64,000 bases of DNA from Labrys wisconsinensis (GTDB lineage: Bacteria; Pseudomonadota; Alphaproteobacteria; Rhizobiales; Labraceae), in assembly GCF_030814995.1 (NCBI RefSeq), contig NZ_JAUSVX010000001.1, positions 682,001 to 746,000 on the forward strand, in the 5' to 3' direction. A program made the translations under genes and the position numbers. This document shows, piece after piece, positions 47,254-55,878 of the stretch. Numbering within the stretch: the stretch's first letter is position 1; each line of letters opens with the position of its first letter. The notes below the pieces were generated by a model, which was not told the origin of the DNA, did no database searches, and saw only the letters and a list, made by a program, of their open reading frames with translations.

Positions 47254-47498
47254 GTCGTGACCTTCGCCGCCCAGGCCGTGCAGATCCGCCGAATACTGCT
47301 CACCCCTCGACCAATCCAGGCAAAATCGGCGCGCACCCGCTCCCAGCCGATACTCGAGAATAAAAAGCGGTAAAAATCACCGAGATCAACTTGGAATGAC
47401 TTGGCGGAAACGCCAGGCCGCAGCCGCCTCGGAGATCAGTCTCTCGATTATTCAGGGCATGCCGAGATCTTCGCCGCGCCCTCGGCACGCCGTGGCGA

Positions 47499-48662
47499 TC
47501 AGGCCCGGCGGCTGGGAGCGCCGCGCCGGGCGATCCTGAGCACCAGGAACACCGCCAGCGCGACATGGATGCCGGCATTGTGCAGGTAGAGCGCCGCCGG
47601 GCCGAGATACTGCATGGCGTAAGAGGCGGTGACGGGCCCGAGAATGGCGCCGACGCAGTAGAGGAACAGCAGCGCCGCCGAGACGCCGACCGCGTTCTCC
47701 CGGCCCGTCCGGTCGTTGGTATGGGCCGAGGTGCAGTAATACTGGGTGGAGATGATGCCGCCCATCACCGCCCCGAGCAGGATCAGCGGCCAGCCGACCA
47801 GCGCCGGGCCGAGGAAGAACAGGGCGATCTCGCAGAACGCCGTCAGCACGCACAGGCTGGCGAGGACGACGCGCCGGTCGATGGCGTCCGAGATCCGCCC
47901 GACCGGGAACTGGAAGGCGGCGGCGCCGATGGTGATGGCGGTCATCAGCGTGCCCACGGCGATGCCGCTCATGCCGATATGGGTGGCGTAGACCGGCGTC
48001 AGCGACCAGAACGGGCCGTTGGCGAAGCCGATCAGGATGACGCCGATGAAGCCGACCGGCGAGGTGCGCAGCAGCCAGAGCAGGTTCATGCGCGCCCGCC
48101 GGGCTCCGCGCATCGGCGCGTCGTCCTCGGCCAGGAACAGCGGCAGCAGGAACACCGCCACGACGGCCGAGGCGATGGCGAACAGGGCGAAGGAGGTCGG
48201 CTCGCCCAGGCGCATCACCTGGTTGCCGGCGGCCCAGCCGCCATATTGGGTGATGGAATAGATGCCGAGCAGGCGGCCGCGGATGCGGTTGTCGGCCTTG
48301 CCCTGCAGGTAGCTCTCGACGATGGCGTAGATGCCGGCGAGGAAGAAGCCGCACAGGCCGCGGATGGCGATCCAGGCCAGCGGCTCGACGAACCAGCCGA
48401 GCGCCAGGATGGCGCCGGCGCCGAGCAGCGAGGACAGGCCGAAGGCCCGGATATGCCCGAGCCGCTGCACCAGCCAGGGGGTGAGCGTCGCCCCCGCCAG
48501 CATGCCGCCGAAATAGGCCGACCCCATCAGGCCGATGTCGAGCGCGGGAAAGCCCTCGATCTGCGCCCGCACCGGCAGCAGCGTGGTCAGGGCGCCGTTG
48601 CCGGTGAGCACGCCGAACACGGCGACCAGCAGGGCGGCGATGGAGGCGTAGGCGGGACGCAA
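47499..48662 (-). CDS. MFS transporter (drug/sugar-efflux-like, YcaD-type)
   Basis: The protein is 387 residues with twelve expected membrane spans. GGMLAGATLTPWLVQRLGHIRAFG carries the loop 2-3 motif, FLAGIYAIVESYLQGKADNRIRGR resembles YcaD-type MFS proteins, and MTAITIGAAAFQFPVGRISDAID is in the second half. It lies 24 bases after the LysR gene on the same strand and is probably cotranscribed with it. The substrate is unknown. Confidence 0.88.
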   Translation of the reverse strand: MRPAYASIAALLVAVFGVLTGNGALTTLLPVRAQIEGFPALDIGLMGSAYFGGMLAGATLTPWLVQRLGHIRAFGLSSLLGAGAILALGWFVEPLAWIAIRGLCGFFLAGIYAIVESYLQGKADNRIRGRLLGIYSITQYGGWAAGNQVMRLGEPTSFALFAIASAVVAVFLLPLFLAEDDAPMRGARRARMNLLWLLRTSPVGFIGVILIGFANGPFWSLTPVYATHIGMSGIAVGTLMTAITIGAAAFQFPVGRISDAIDRRVVLASLCVLTAFCEIALFFLGPALVGWPLILLGAVMGGIISTQYYCTSAHTNDRTGRENAVGVSAALLFLYCVGAILGPVTASYAMQYLGPAALYLHNAGIHVALAVFLVLRIARRGAPSRRA

Positions 48663-48686
48663 GACACCCTCTCGGCGAAATTTCTA

Positions 48687-49625
48687 TCAGCGTGTTTTTG
48701 GCTGCGCGTCGGGCAGGGCGAAGGGGCGGGAGAAACGGCGGATCAGCCAGGTGCGGAACAGGGCGATCTCGGGCCGGTCGAGATCGTCGGGATGGATGGC
48801 GAGGTAATAGCCGTAGCCGTCGTCCACGTCGATGTCGAAAGGCCGCGCCAGGCGTCCGGCGGCGATGTCGTCCTGGAACAGCACGGGATCGACCAGGGCG
48901 ATGCCTTCGCCCGACAGCGCGTATTGCGCGGCGAGCTGCGCGGTGTCGAAGACTAGGCCCCGGTCGACCTGCGCCGGGGACAGGCCGACCGTGCGGGCGA
49001 ACGTCTCCCACAGGAAGCGCTGCGAGCGCCCCTCGACCTTGACGTGCAGCAGATCGTTCGCGGCGACGAAGGCGGCCACGTCCGATGCCGGTCCCCGTGC
49101 GGCCACGGCGGGGTGGCACAGGACGGTGAGGCGCACCATCCACAGGAGGTCGAGCACCTGCGGGGCGACGCGCGGCGGCGAATAGACCACGGCGACGTCG
49201 ACCTCGCGCTCGGCGCTGCCGGGCACCGGGCGCGAATCGATGTCGAGCGTCACGTCGGGGAACTCGGCGCGGAAGTCGCGCAGCAACGGCACGGCGAGGC
49301 GCTGGGCGAAGGTGGTCGGCAGCAGCACGCGCAGGGAGCGGCGTGGCTTGCCGCGCTCGCGCAGGATCTCCTCCAGCGTGCCGTCGATGCGGTCGAGCGC
49401 CTTCTCCACCACCGGCAGCAGGCGGCGGCCGGCCTCGGTCAGCACCGGCTGCTGCGGCTTGCGGTCGAACAGGGCGACGCCGAGGAACTCCTCCAGGCCG
49501 ATGACGTGGCGGCTGACGGCGCTCTGCGACACCAGGAGGCTCTGCGCCGCGGCGGTGAAGCTGCCATGGCGGCCCACCGCCTCGAAGGCACGCAGGGCGT
49601 TCAGCGGCAGCCAGCGTCGGTCCAT
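48687..49625 (-). CDS. LysR-family transcriptional regulator (GcvA-like)
   Basis: The product is 312 residues. The winged helix has LPLNALRAFEAVGRHGSFTAAA and LLVSQSAVSRHVIGLEEFLG; the effector domain has SLRVLLPTTFAQRLAVPLL and YALSGEGIALVDPVLFQDD. It is divergent from an EamA-type exporter gene with two palindromes in between, so the exporter and perhaps the downstream MFS gene are its likely targets. Confidence 0.9.
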   Translation of the reverse strand: MDRRWLPLNALRAFEAVGRHGSFTAAAQSLLVSQSAVSRHVIGLEEFLGVALFDRKPQQPVLTEAGRRLLPVVEKALDRIDGTLEEILRERGKPRRSLRVLLPTTFAQRLAVPLLRDFRAEFPDVTLDIDSRPVPGSAEREVDVAVVYSPPRVAPQVLDLLWMVRLTVLCHPAVAARGPASDVAAFVAANDLLHVKVEGRSQRFLWETFARTVGLSPAQVDRGLVFDTAQLAAQYALSGEGIALVDPVLFQDDIAAGRLARPFDIDVDDGYGYYLAIHPDDLDRPEIALFRTWLIRRFSRPFALPDAQPKTR

Positions 49626-49708
49626 TCATACGCACTCGAAAGGCAGGGCGGCGCCATCATGGCGCGCGACGGCGCCCGGCCTGTTCCATCTGCGACATAA
49701 GGCGGCAG

Positions 49709-49733
49709 CGTCATGACGGATTGAAACAAATCC
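49709..49733. promoter_or_regulatory. Palindromes between LysR and EamA genes
   Basis: CGTCATGACG (49709-49718) is a perfect 10-base palindrome. It directly abuts GGATT-GAAACA-AATCC (49718-49733), with 5-base arms. Both lie in the 166-base divergent region and are plausible LysR-type recognition and activation sites. Confidence 0.4.
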
Positions 49734-49791
49734 TAGAGGCGCTGGCGCGTGCTATGGAAGAAGACCATTCTCCTCGCGCCCGCAGGTTCGC

Positions 49792-50703
49792 GTGCTCCGC
49801 GTTTCGCAAGACCTCGAACAGCGCCCCCTCACCGGCATCGCGCTGGCTGCTCTCGGCTACGCCTTCTTCTCGATCCAGGACGCGATCGTGAAATGGCTGG
49901 TGGCCGACTATGCCGTGCCGCAGATCCTGTTCGTGCGCAGCGTGATGATCGTCGTCTTCGCCGCGATCCTCGCCCGGCGCGAGGGCCATCCGCCGATCTG
50001 GGCGAGCCCCAACAAGGGATCGCTCACCTTGCGGGCGGGGCTGATCCTGGCCGCCTGGTTCTCCTACTACTCGGCCGCCCGCCACCTGCCGCTGGCCGAG
50101 CTGACGACGATGTATTTCGGCGCGCCGGTCATGGTGGTGGTGCTGTCGATCTTCGTCCTGAAGGAGCAGGTCGGCCCGGCCCGCTGGCTGGCGGCGCTCG
50201 CGGGCTTCGCCGGCGTGCTGGTCGCCGCCAACCCGACCGGCGCGCCCGACCTCAAGCCCGCCGCCATGGTGCTGTTCGCCGCCTTCTGCTGGGCCTGGAG
50301 CGTGGTGCTGGTCCGCCTGGTCAGCCGCAGCGAGACCACCCTCAACCAGATGCTCGCGAGCAGCTTCCTGTTCGCGCTGGTCTGCGCCGCCACGCTGCCC
50401 TGGCTATGGCGCACGCCCGACGCCGCCGGCTGGGGCCTGATGATCGCCCTCGGCATCGCCAGCGCCGTCGGCCAATACGTGCTCTACGAAGGCTTCCGCT
50501 ACGCCCCGGCCTCGGCCATCGCGCCGATCGAATATACCGGCCTGGTCTGGGCCTTCCTCTACGGCTATCTCATCTGGGCCGAGATTCCCGGCATCCATGT
50601 CGTGCTGGGCGCCGTCCTGATCGTCGGCTCCAGCCTCGGCCTGATCTGGTGGGAGCGGCGGCAGGCGCTGCGGCGGCGCAGACGCCCGGTGGCCGGCCGC
50701 TGA
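49792..50703 (+). CDS. EamA/DMT family transporter
   Basis: The protein is 303 residues with ten expected membrane helices in two EamA halves: GYAFFSIQDAIVKWLVADY at the start of the first, ELTTMYFGAPVMVVVLSIF at its end, then AAFCWAWSVVLVRLVSR and SAIAPIEYTGLVWAFLYGYL in the second. GTG 49792 is the start in this frame; the ribosome site is weak. It probably exports a metabolite or amino-acid-like compound. It lies 68 bases before a PheC-like gene, so a link to aromatic amino acid metabolism is possible. Confidence 0.9.
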   Translation: MLRVSQDLEQRPLTGIALAALGYAFFSIQDAIVKWLVADYAVPQILFVRSVMIVVFAAILARREGHPPIWASPNKGSLTLRAGLILAAWFSYYSAARHLPLAELTTMYFGAPVMVVVLSIFVLKEQVGPARWLAALAGFAGVLVAANPTGAPDLKPAAMVLFAAFCWAWSVVLVRLVSRSETTLNQMLASSFLFALVCAATLPWLWRTPDAAGWGLMIALGIASAVGQYVLYEGFRYAPASAIAPIEYTGLVWAFLYGYLIWAEIPGIHVVLGAVLIVGSSLGLIWWERRQALRRRRRPVAGR

Positions 50704-50771
50704 GGCGGCGTGTGTTTCTCGAGGAACGGCCCGCCGTGCAGCATGACGGCGCCGCGGGGACGGAGGGATGC

Positions 50772-51545
50772 ATGAAAGGATCGTTCTTGCCGGCGCTCGC
50801 CCTCGCCGTGCTGGCGGCGGCCTCGCAGGTCCGGGCCGAGCCATCCGCCCTCGCAGCCATCCGCGAGGCCGGCGTGATCCGGATCGGCACCACCGGCGAC
50901 TACAAGCCCTTCACGTACCGGACGGCCGCCGGCGACCTGACAGGGGCCGATATCGACATGGCCCGCGACCTCGCCGCCCATCTCGGCGTCAGGGCGGCGT
51001 TCGTGCCCACCACCTGGAAGACCCTGCTCGACGATTTCAAGGCCGGCAAGTTCGACATGGTGGTCGGCGGCATTTCGGTGAACCCGGCACGGGCCGAGGC
51101 CGGAGACTTCTCGATTGCCACGCTCAGCGACGGCAAGCGGCCGATCGTGCGCTGCGCCGACAAGGACAGGTACGTCTCGCTCGCGGCGATCGACCAGCCC
51201 TCCGTCCACGTGGTGGTCAATCCCGGCGGCACCAACGATACGTTCGCGCACGAGCATTTCGCCAGGGCGCCGATCGAGGTCTACCCCGACAACAAGACGA
51301 TCTTCGAGGAGATCGTCGCCGGCAAGGCCGACGTCATGGTCAGCGACGGCGTCGAGGTCGACCTGCAGGCGAGGCTCCATCCCGGCGTGCTCTGCCCGGC
51401 GGCGGTGACGGCCCCCTTCACCCATGACGAGAAGGCCTATCTCCTGCGGCGGGACCCGGCGCTCAAGGCGGCGGTCGACGCCTGGCTGCGGCAGGAGCTG
51501 GACGCCGGCGGCTGGCGCAAGCACCTCGACGCCGCCATGCATTGA
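50772..51545 (+). CDS. Periplasmic PheC-like cyclohexadienyl dehydratase / family 3 solute-binding protein
   Basis: The protein is 257 residues with a signal peptide (LPALALAVLAAASQVRAE) and the family 3 solute-binding fold. Several segments match the PheC dehydratase branch rather than ordinary amino acid binders: IGTTGDYKPFTYRT, VPTTWKTLLDDFKAGKFDMVVGG, VVVNPGGTNDTFAHEHF, VYPDNKTIFEEIVAGKADVM and HDEKAYLLRRDP. PheC converts prephenate or arogenate to phenylpyruvate or phenylalanine in the periplasm. No ABC permease is adjacent, which also favours an enzyme. GGAGGG lies just before ATG 50772. Confidence 0.75.
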   Translation: MKGSFLPALALAVLAAASQVRAEPSALAAIREAGVIRIGTTGDYKPFTYRTAAGDLTGADIDMARDLAAHLGVRAAFVPTTWKTLLDDFKAGKFDMVVGGISVNPARAEAGDFSIATLSDGKRPIVRCADKDRYVSLAAIDQPSVHVVVNPGGTNDTFAHEHFARAPIEVYPDNKTIFEEIVAGKADVMVSDGVEVDLQARLHPGVLCPAAVTAPFTHDEKAYLLRRDPALKAAVDAWLRQELDAGGWRKHLDAAMH

Positions 51546-51554
51546 CGCGCGCCC

Positions 51555-52664
51555 TCACCCGATCCGCGTCTTCGCCAGCACCGCCTCGTCGAGGGCATAG
51601 CCGAGGCCCGGCGCGCCGGAGAGCACGATCATGCCGTCGGCATCGACCTCCAGCGGCGTCGCCATCATGAAGTCGCGGCGCTTGGTGCTCCATTCCGGCG
51701 GATCGTAGGGGAACTCGACGAAGGGCGCGTCGCAGAGCCCGGCGGTGAGGTGGCAATTGGCGACGACGCCCATGCCGTTGGTCCAGGTATGCGGCGTGAA
51801 CAGGACATTGTTCTCCTGCGCCATGACAGCCACCCGGCGCAGGCCGGTGATGCCGCCGACCAGGGCGGCGTCGGGCTGCAGCACGTCCAGGCAGCCGTCG
51901 CGGATCAGATCGCGGAACTCGGAGAGCTCGCGCGTCATCTCGCCGCCGGCGATGCGGATGTCGACCATCTCGCGCAGGCGCCGCATGCCCTCCCTGTCCG
52001 CCCGGTGCAGCGGCTCCTCCATCCAGTAGACGCCGAGCCGCTCCAGCTCGCGCGCCACCGGCACAGCCTCCTTCAGGGTCCAGGGCGCATAGGCGTCCCA
52101 GGACATGCGCCAGCCCTGGTTGCAGTCGACCATGAGCTCGAGCCGGTTGCCGATGCGCCCGCGCACCGCTTCCAGCGCCTTGATGTCGGCCCGCCAGTCG
52201 CCGCGATGGAAACGGATCTTCAGCGCCTTGAACCCCCGCGCCAGATAGGCCTCGGCCGCATCGGCCAGCGCCTCGGGCTGGCGCAGCGTGCCGGAGGAGG
52301 CATAGGCCGGGATGCGGTCGGAGAGGCCGCCCAGCAGCTTCCACACCGGCTGCCCCGTGATCTTGCCGGCGAGATCCCACAGCGCCAGGTCGAGCGGCCA
52401 GCAGCGGCCGTAATGGAACTGGATGTTGGTGAGGATGCGGTAATGGCGCTCGATCGCCAGCGGGTCCTGGCCGACGAAGAAACGCTCGTGCCCGGCAAAG
52501 CCGGTCATGGTATCGCCCGAGCCGATACCGACGAGGCCTTCGTCGGTGGTGACGCGCACGATGGTGGCGTCGAAGGCGACGCGCGGCTGCGTGTCCCAGC
52601 TCGCATGGAAGGGCGGGTCGAGCGGCAGGCGGTGATGGCTGATCTCGATGCCGGTGATCTTCAT
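51555..52664 (-). CDS. Enolase-superfamily (mandelate racemase/muconate lactonizing) enzyme
   Basis: The product is 369 residues from ATG 52664 (MKITGIEISHHRLPLDPPFH). The capping domain is followed by a TIM barrel with ALKIRFHRGDW (the KxR/KxK site), Asp in LMVDCNQGW, Glu in WMEEPLHRADR, Glu in IAGGEMTRE and the FTPHTWTNGMG His at the end of the barrel. All three metal ligands and the base candidates are present. Such enzymes dehydrate or epimerise acid sugars or related acids. It is a single leftward gene; the specific substrate is unknown. Confidence 0.88.
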   Translation of the reverse strand: MKITGIEISHHRLPLDPPFHASWDTQPRVAFDATIVRVTTDEGLVGIGSGDTMTGFAGHERFFVGQDPLAIERHYRILTNIQFHYGRCWPLDLALWDLAGKITGQPVWKLLGGLSDRIPAYASSGTLRQPEALADAAEAYLARGFKALKIRFHRGDWRADIKALEAVRGRIGNRLELMVDCNQGWRMSWDAYAPWTLKEAVPVARELERLGVYWMEEPLHRADREGMRRLREMVDIRIAGGEMTRELSEFRDLIRDGCLDVLQPDAALVGGITGLRRVAVMAQENNVLFTPHTWTNGMGVVANCHLTAGLCDAPFVEFPYDPPEWSTKRRDFMMATPLEVDADGMIVLSGAPGLGYALDEAVLAKTRIG

Positions 52665-52747
52665 GGGCGGCTCGCGGGTTTCAGGGGTGGCGGAGTGCAC
52701 GACATGGAGGGTGGGAACGGTGCCGTTGATTGCCGACGGCAGCGTTC

Positions 52748-52926
52748 GCGTGGATGGCCGGGTCAAGCCCGGCCATGACGGTGAGGTTCCCCGCGAGACC
52801 TAAGCTGCGGCGTACGACCCGCGGTTTCTGCCGACGGGACCGCGCAGAGCCGCCGTGGCCCCCATTGAGCGCAACGGAGACCCCACCCGCGACCGTCATG
52901 GCCGGGCTTGCCCCGGCCATCCACGC
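52748..52926. repeat. Inverted pair of palindromic repeats (family 1, copy c)
   Basis: GCGTGGATGGCC...CATGACGG (52748-52781) faces CCGTCATGGCC...CCATCCACGC (52893-52926), closely matching copies a and b. The pair occupies the 352-base gap 52665-53016 between the 3' end of the aldehyde dehydrogenase gene and the start of the enolase-superfamily gene, both leftward. Nothing else was recognised there. Confidence 0.87.
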
Positions 52927-53016
52927 GAACACTGGCGGTACCGGACGCGGCGTCGCGCCGTCCAGGCGACACCGGCGCGAACCCTGCCATGCCCGTGCGA
53001 AAGGCGCCCCGCCCGC

Positions 53017-54519
53017 TCACGTGTAGGCCGTCCACACCGTCTTGAAGTCCATGTACTTCTCGATGGCGTGCGGCGAGCGGTCCCGGCCGAAGCCGGACTG
53101 CTTGAAGCCGCCGAACGGCGTCGCCGGGGAGGAGCGGTCGAAGCAGTTGACCCACACCGTGCCGGCCCGGATCGCCCCGGTGAGGCGGTGCGCGGCGTTC
53201 ATGTCGCGGGTCCACACCGCCGCGGCGAGGCCGTAGATGGAGTCGTTGGCCAGCGCCGTCGCCTCCGCCTCGGTGTCGAAGGTCGAGACGGCCACCACAG
53301 GCCCAAAGATCTCCTCGCGGGCCACGCGCGCGCCGGGCTCGACGTCGTCGAGGATCGTCGCCTCGACATAGAAGCCGCCGGTCTCCTGCATGACCCGGGA
53401 TCCGCCGCAGGCGATGCGCGCGCCCTCGGCCCGGCCGATGCCGATATAGCCGAGCACGCGCTCCATGTGGCCCTGCTCGATCAGCGCCCCCATCTGCGCG
53501 GCGGGATCGAGGGGGTGGCCGAGCGGGATCTGCTCCCTGGCCACGGCGGCGATCCTCTGCACCAGCGCGTCCTTGATCGAGCGGTGCGCCAGCACCCGCG
53601 AGCCGGCATGGCAGGTCTCGCCCTGGTTGTAGTAGATGCCCCAGGCGATGCCCGACGCCGCCGCGTCGAGATCGGCGTCGGCCAGCACCACATGCGGGCT
53701 CTTGCCGCCGCATTCGAGGGCGACGCGCTTCATGTTGCTCTCGCCGGCATAGCGCAGCATCAGCTTGCCGACCTCGGTGGAGCCGGTGAAGGCGATCATG
53801 TCGACGTCGCCGTGCAGGGCCAGCGGCTTGCCCGCGGTCTCGCCGAAACCGGGCACGACGTTGAGGACGCCGTCGGGCAGGCCGGCCGCCTTCGCCAGCG
53901 CGGCCAGGCGCAGGGCCGAGAGCGGCGACTGCTCGGCCGGCTTCAGCACCACCGAATTGCCGGCCACCAGGGCCGGGCCGATCTTCCAGGCGGTGATGAT
54001 CAGCGGATAGTTCCACGGCACGATGGCGCCGACGACGCCGAGCGGCTCGCGCCTGACCAGGGCGAGGTCGCCCGGCCCGGTCGGCGCGACCTCGTCGACC
54101 AGCTTGTCGGCGAACTCCGCGTAATATTGGATGCACTGGGCGCAGAACGGCACGTCGACGGCGAGCGAATTGCCGATCACCTTGCCGACGTCGAGCGTCT
54201 CCAGCAGCGCCAGCGTCTCGAGATCGCCGCGGATCAGCTCGGCGAAGGCGAGCAGGATGCGCTTCTTCTCCGCCGGCGGCAGGTTGCGCCAGCGCCCGTC
54301 CTCGAACGCGGCGCGGGCGGCGCGCACCGCCGCATCGATGTCGGCGGCGCCGCAATCGGCGACCTCGGCGATGACGCGGCCGTCGATCGGCGAGGCCTTG
54401 GCGAAGGTCGCCCCGTCCGCCGCCGCGACATAGGCGCCGTCGATGAAGGCACGGCCCTCCGGCCGCAACGCCGCGGCCTTGCGCTCCCAGTCGGCGCGGG
54501 TGGCGGGCTTGTCAAGCAT
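53017..54519 (-). CDS. Aldehyde dehydrogenase, PuuC/gamma-aminobutyraldehyde-type
   Basis: The protein is 500 residues. Signatures: RREPLGVVGAIVPWNYPLI (NAD-binding), Glu269 in VALECGGKSP and catalytic Cys303 in NQGETCHAGSR, ending SGFGRDRSPHAIEKYMDFK. The ECGGKSP and QGETCHAGSR motifs point to the PuuC branch, which oxidises gamma-glutamyl-aminobutyraldehyde and related aldehydes to acids. It lies 28 bases after an iron-dependent alcohol dehydrogenase gene on the same strand, so alcohol to aldehyde to acid is a plausible two-step route. Confidence 0.93.
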   Translation of the reverse strand: MLDKPATRADWERKAAALRPEGRAFIDGAYVAAADGATFAKASPIDGRVIAEVADCGAADIDAAVRAARAAFEDGRWRNLPPAEKKRILLAFAELIRGDLETLALLETLDVGKVIGNSLAVDVPFCAQCIQYYAEFADKLVDEVAPTGPGDLALVRREPLGVVGAIVPWNYPLIITAWKIGPALVAGNSVVLKPAEQSPLSALRLAALAKAAGLPDGVLNVVPGFGETAGKPLALHGDVDMIAFTGSTEVGKLMLRYAGESNMKRVALECGGKSPHVVLADADLDAAASGIAWGIYYNQGETCHAGSRVLAHRSIKDALVQRIAAVAREQIPLGHPLDPAAQMGALIEQGHMERVLGYIGIGRAEGARIACGGSRVMQETGGFYVEATILDDVEPGARVAREEIFGPVVAVSTFDTEAEATALANDSIYGLAAAVWTRDMNAAHRLTGAIRAGTVWVNCFDRSSPATPFGGFKQSGFGRDRSPHAIEKYMDFKTVWTAYT

Positions 54520-54547
54520 GGCGGCTCCTCCCCTCTCTGGTCCGGCG

Positions 54548-55705
54548 TCAGGCCTGCGTCAGCACCGTCCGGGCGAAGGCCAGGAGGTCGGTGTCCTCGA
54601 TGCGCCGCCGGTTGGACGTCCGCATCGCCGCGTTCTCCGGCCGCCCCATCTGCTCGGCCAGGCGCTCCGGCGTCACGCCGGAGAACTCCTCGGCCAGCGC
54701 CACCTTCAGGCCGACGGCCCGGGTCAGCGCCTCGAACGCCGCCGGCAGCGCCCTTGCGGAAGGCGCGCCCATGGCCGCCGCCGCCGCGGCGAAGCGCCCG
54801 TCGTCGTCGGCGACGTTCCAGGGCAGGGTGGCGATCAGGCCGAGCGCCACCGAGCGGCCGTGATGGATCGGCCGGAGCGAGGCCAGGGCATGGCCGATAT
54901 TGTGGGCGACGGCCGTGCCGCAATTGTCGATGGCGACCCCGCCGAGCGCCGCCGCCCGCTGCAGGGCTTCGCGGGCGGCGAGATCCCCGCCGTCCTGCAC
55001 CGCCCGCTCGAGATGGCCGGCGACGAGGCGGATGGCCTCATGGGCGAAGAGATTGTTGAAGGCCGTCGCATTGGCGTTGGTGGAGGCTTCCAGCGCATGC
55101 ACCAGCGCGTCGATGCCGGTGGCCGCGGTGAGGAAAGGGGGCAGCGAGCGCGTCGCCTCGGGGTCGAGGATCACCTCGTCCGCCTTCAGCTCCTCGCCCC
55201 AGAGCCAGACCTTGGCCTTGTCGGCCCGGGTGAGGATGGCCGTGCGCGTCACCTCCGAGCCGGTGCCCGCCGTGGTCGGGATGACGATCGAGGCGAGGCG
55301 CTTTCTCGGAAACGGGCGCTTGCACAGCTCGTAGTCCACCGCGGACTTGCGCGCCGTCGCCGCCGTGGTGGCGATCGCCGCCACCACCTTGCCGAGGTCG
55401 AGGGCCGAGCCGCCGCCGAGCGACACCACGGCCTTGGCCCGGGTGCGGCGCGCCAGCGCGGCGGCCGCGTCGGCCGAGGCCACGGTCGGATCGCCGCCGA
55501 ATTCGGAGAACACCGAGACGCCGAGGCCGGCCTTGGCGAGCGAGGCCTGCACGTCGTCGGCGAGCCCGGTCGCCTTCAGCCCGGGATCGGCCACCAGCAC
55601 CACATGGGCGCCGACGCCGGTCAGCGCCGCCGTCAGGGCGCCGGTGGCCTCGCGTGCTCCCGGGCCGCCCGTGATGCGCGGCATCCTGGTCTGGACATAG
55701 GTCAT
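54548..55705 (-). CDS. Iron-containing alcohol dehydrogenase (group III)
   Basis: The 385-residue protein has a Rossmann-like N-domain with VVSLGGGSALDLGKVVAAI (NAD phosphate binding) and a C-terminal metal domain: IVIPTTAGTGSEVTRTAI, ATGIDALVHALEAST (first His of the metal site) and NIGHALASLRPIHHGRSVALG (the last two His). All metal ligands are visible. It heads the leftward pair with the PuuC-like aldehyde dehydrogenase, 173 bases from the divergent MttB-family gene. Confidence 0.93.
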   Translation of the reverse strand: MTYVQTRMPRITGGPGAREATGALTAALTGVGAHVVLVADPGLKATGLADDVQASLAKAGLGVSVFSEFGGDPTVASADAAAALARRTRAKAVVSLGGGSALDLGKVVAAIATTAATARKSAVDYELCKRPFPRKRLASIVIPTTAGTGSEVTRTAILTRADKAKVWLWGEELKADEVILDPEATRSLPPFLTAATGIDALVHALEASTNANATAFNNLFAHEAIRLVAGHLERAVQDGGDLAAREALQRAAALGGVAIDNCGTAVAHNIGHALASLRPIHHGRSVALGLIATLPWNVADDDGRFAAAAAAMGAPSARALPAAFEALTRAVGLKVALAEEFSGVTPERLAEQMGRPENAAMRTSNRRRIEDTDLLAFARTVLTQA

Positions 55706-55776
55706 GACGGCGTCCCCGGTCGGCTTGCGCCATCACTCTTAGCGGCCGCCGGGATCGGCGGGCGCGCCTTTATGCG

Positions 55777-55809
55777 ATGAGCTCATGCAAAAAACCGATA
55801 GGCCGGTTT
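55777..55809. promoter_or_regulatory. Two inverted repeats in the alcohol dehydrogenase / MttB-family divergent region
   Basis: ATGAGCTCAT (55777-55786) is a perfect palindrome. AAACCG-ATAGGC-CGGTTT (55792-55809) has 6-base arms. Both lie between the leftward alcohol dehydrogenase gene (55705) and the rightward MttB-family gene (55879). They are operator candidates, but no regulator gene is adjacent. Confidence 0.35.
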
Positions 55810-55878
55810 CGTCGTGGCGGGGGTCCTGGCGGCGCGCTAGTTTTCGTCATCTGAGCCGCAACCCGCCAGGGGATGACC

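Noticed and set aside
46992-47498. A small gene in the 507-base gap before the ribose-type operon
   Set aside because: The frames there have shadow-like composition, no ribosome site and no recognisable domain; the region looks regulatory.
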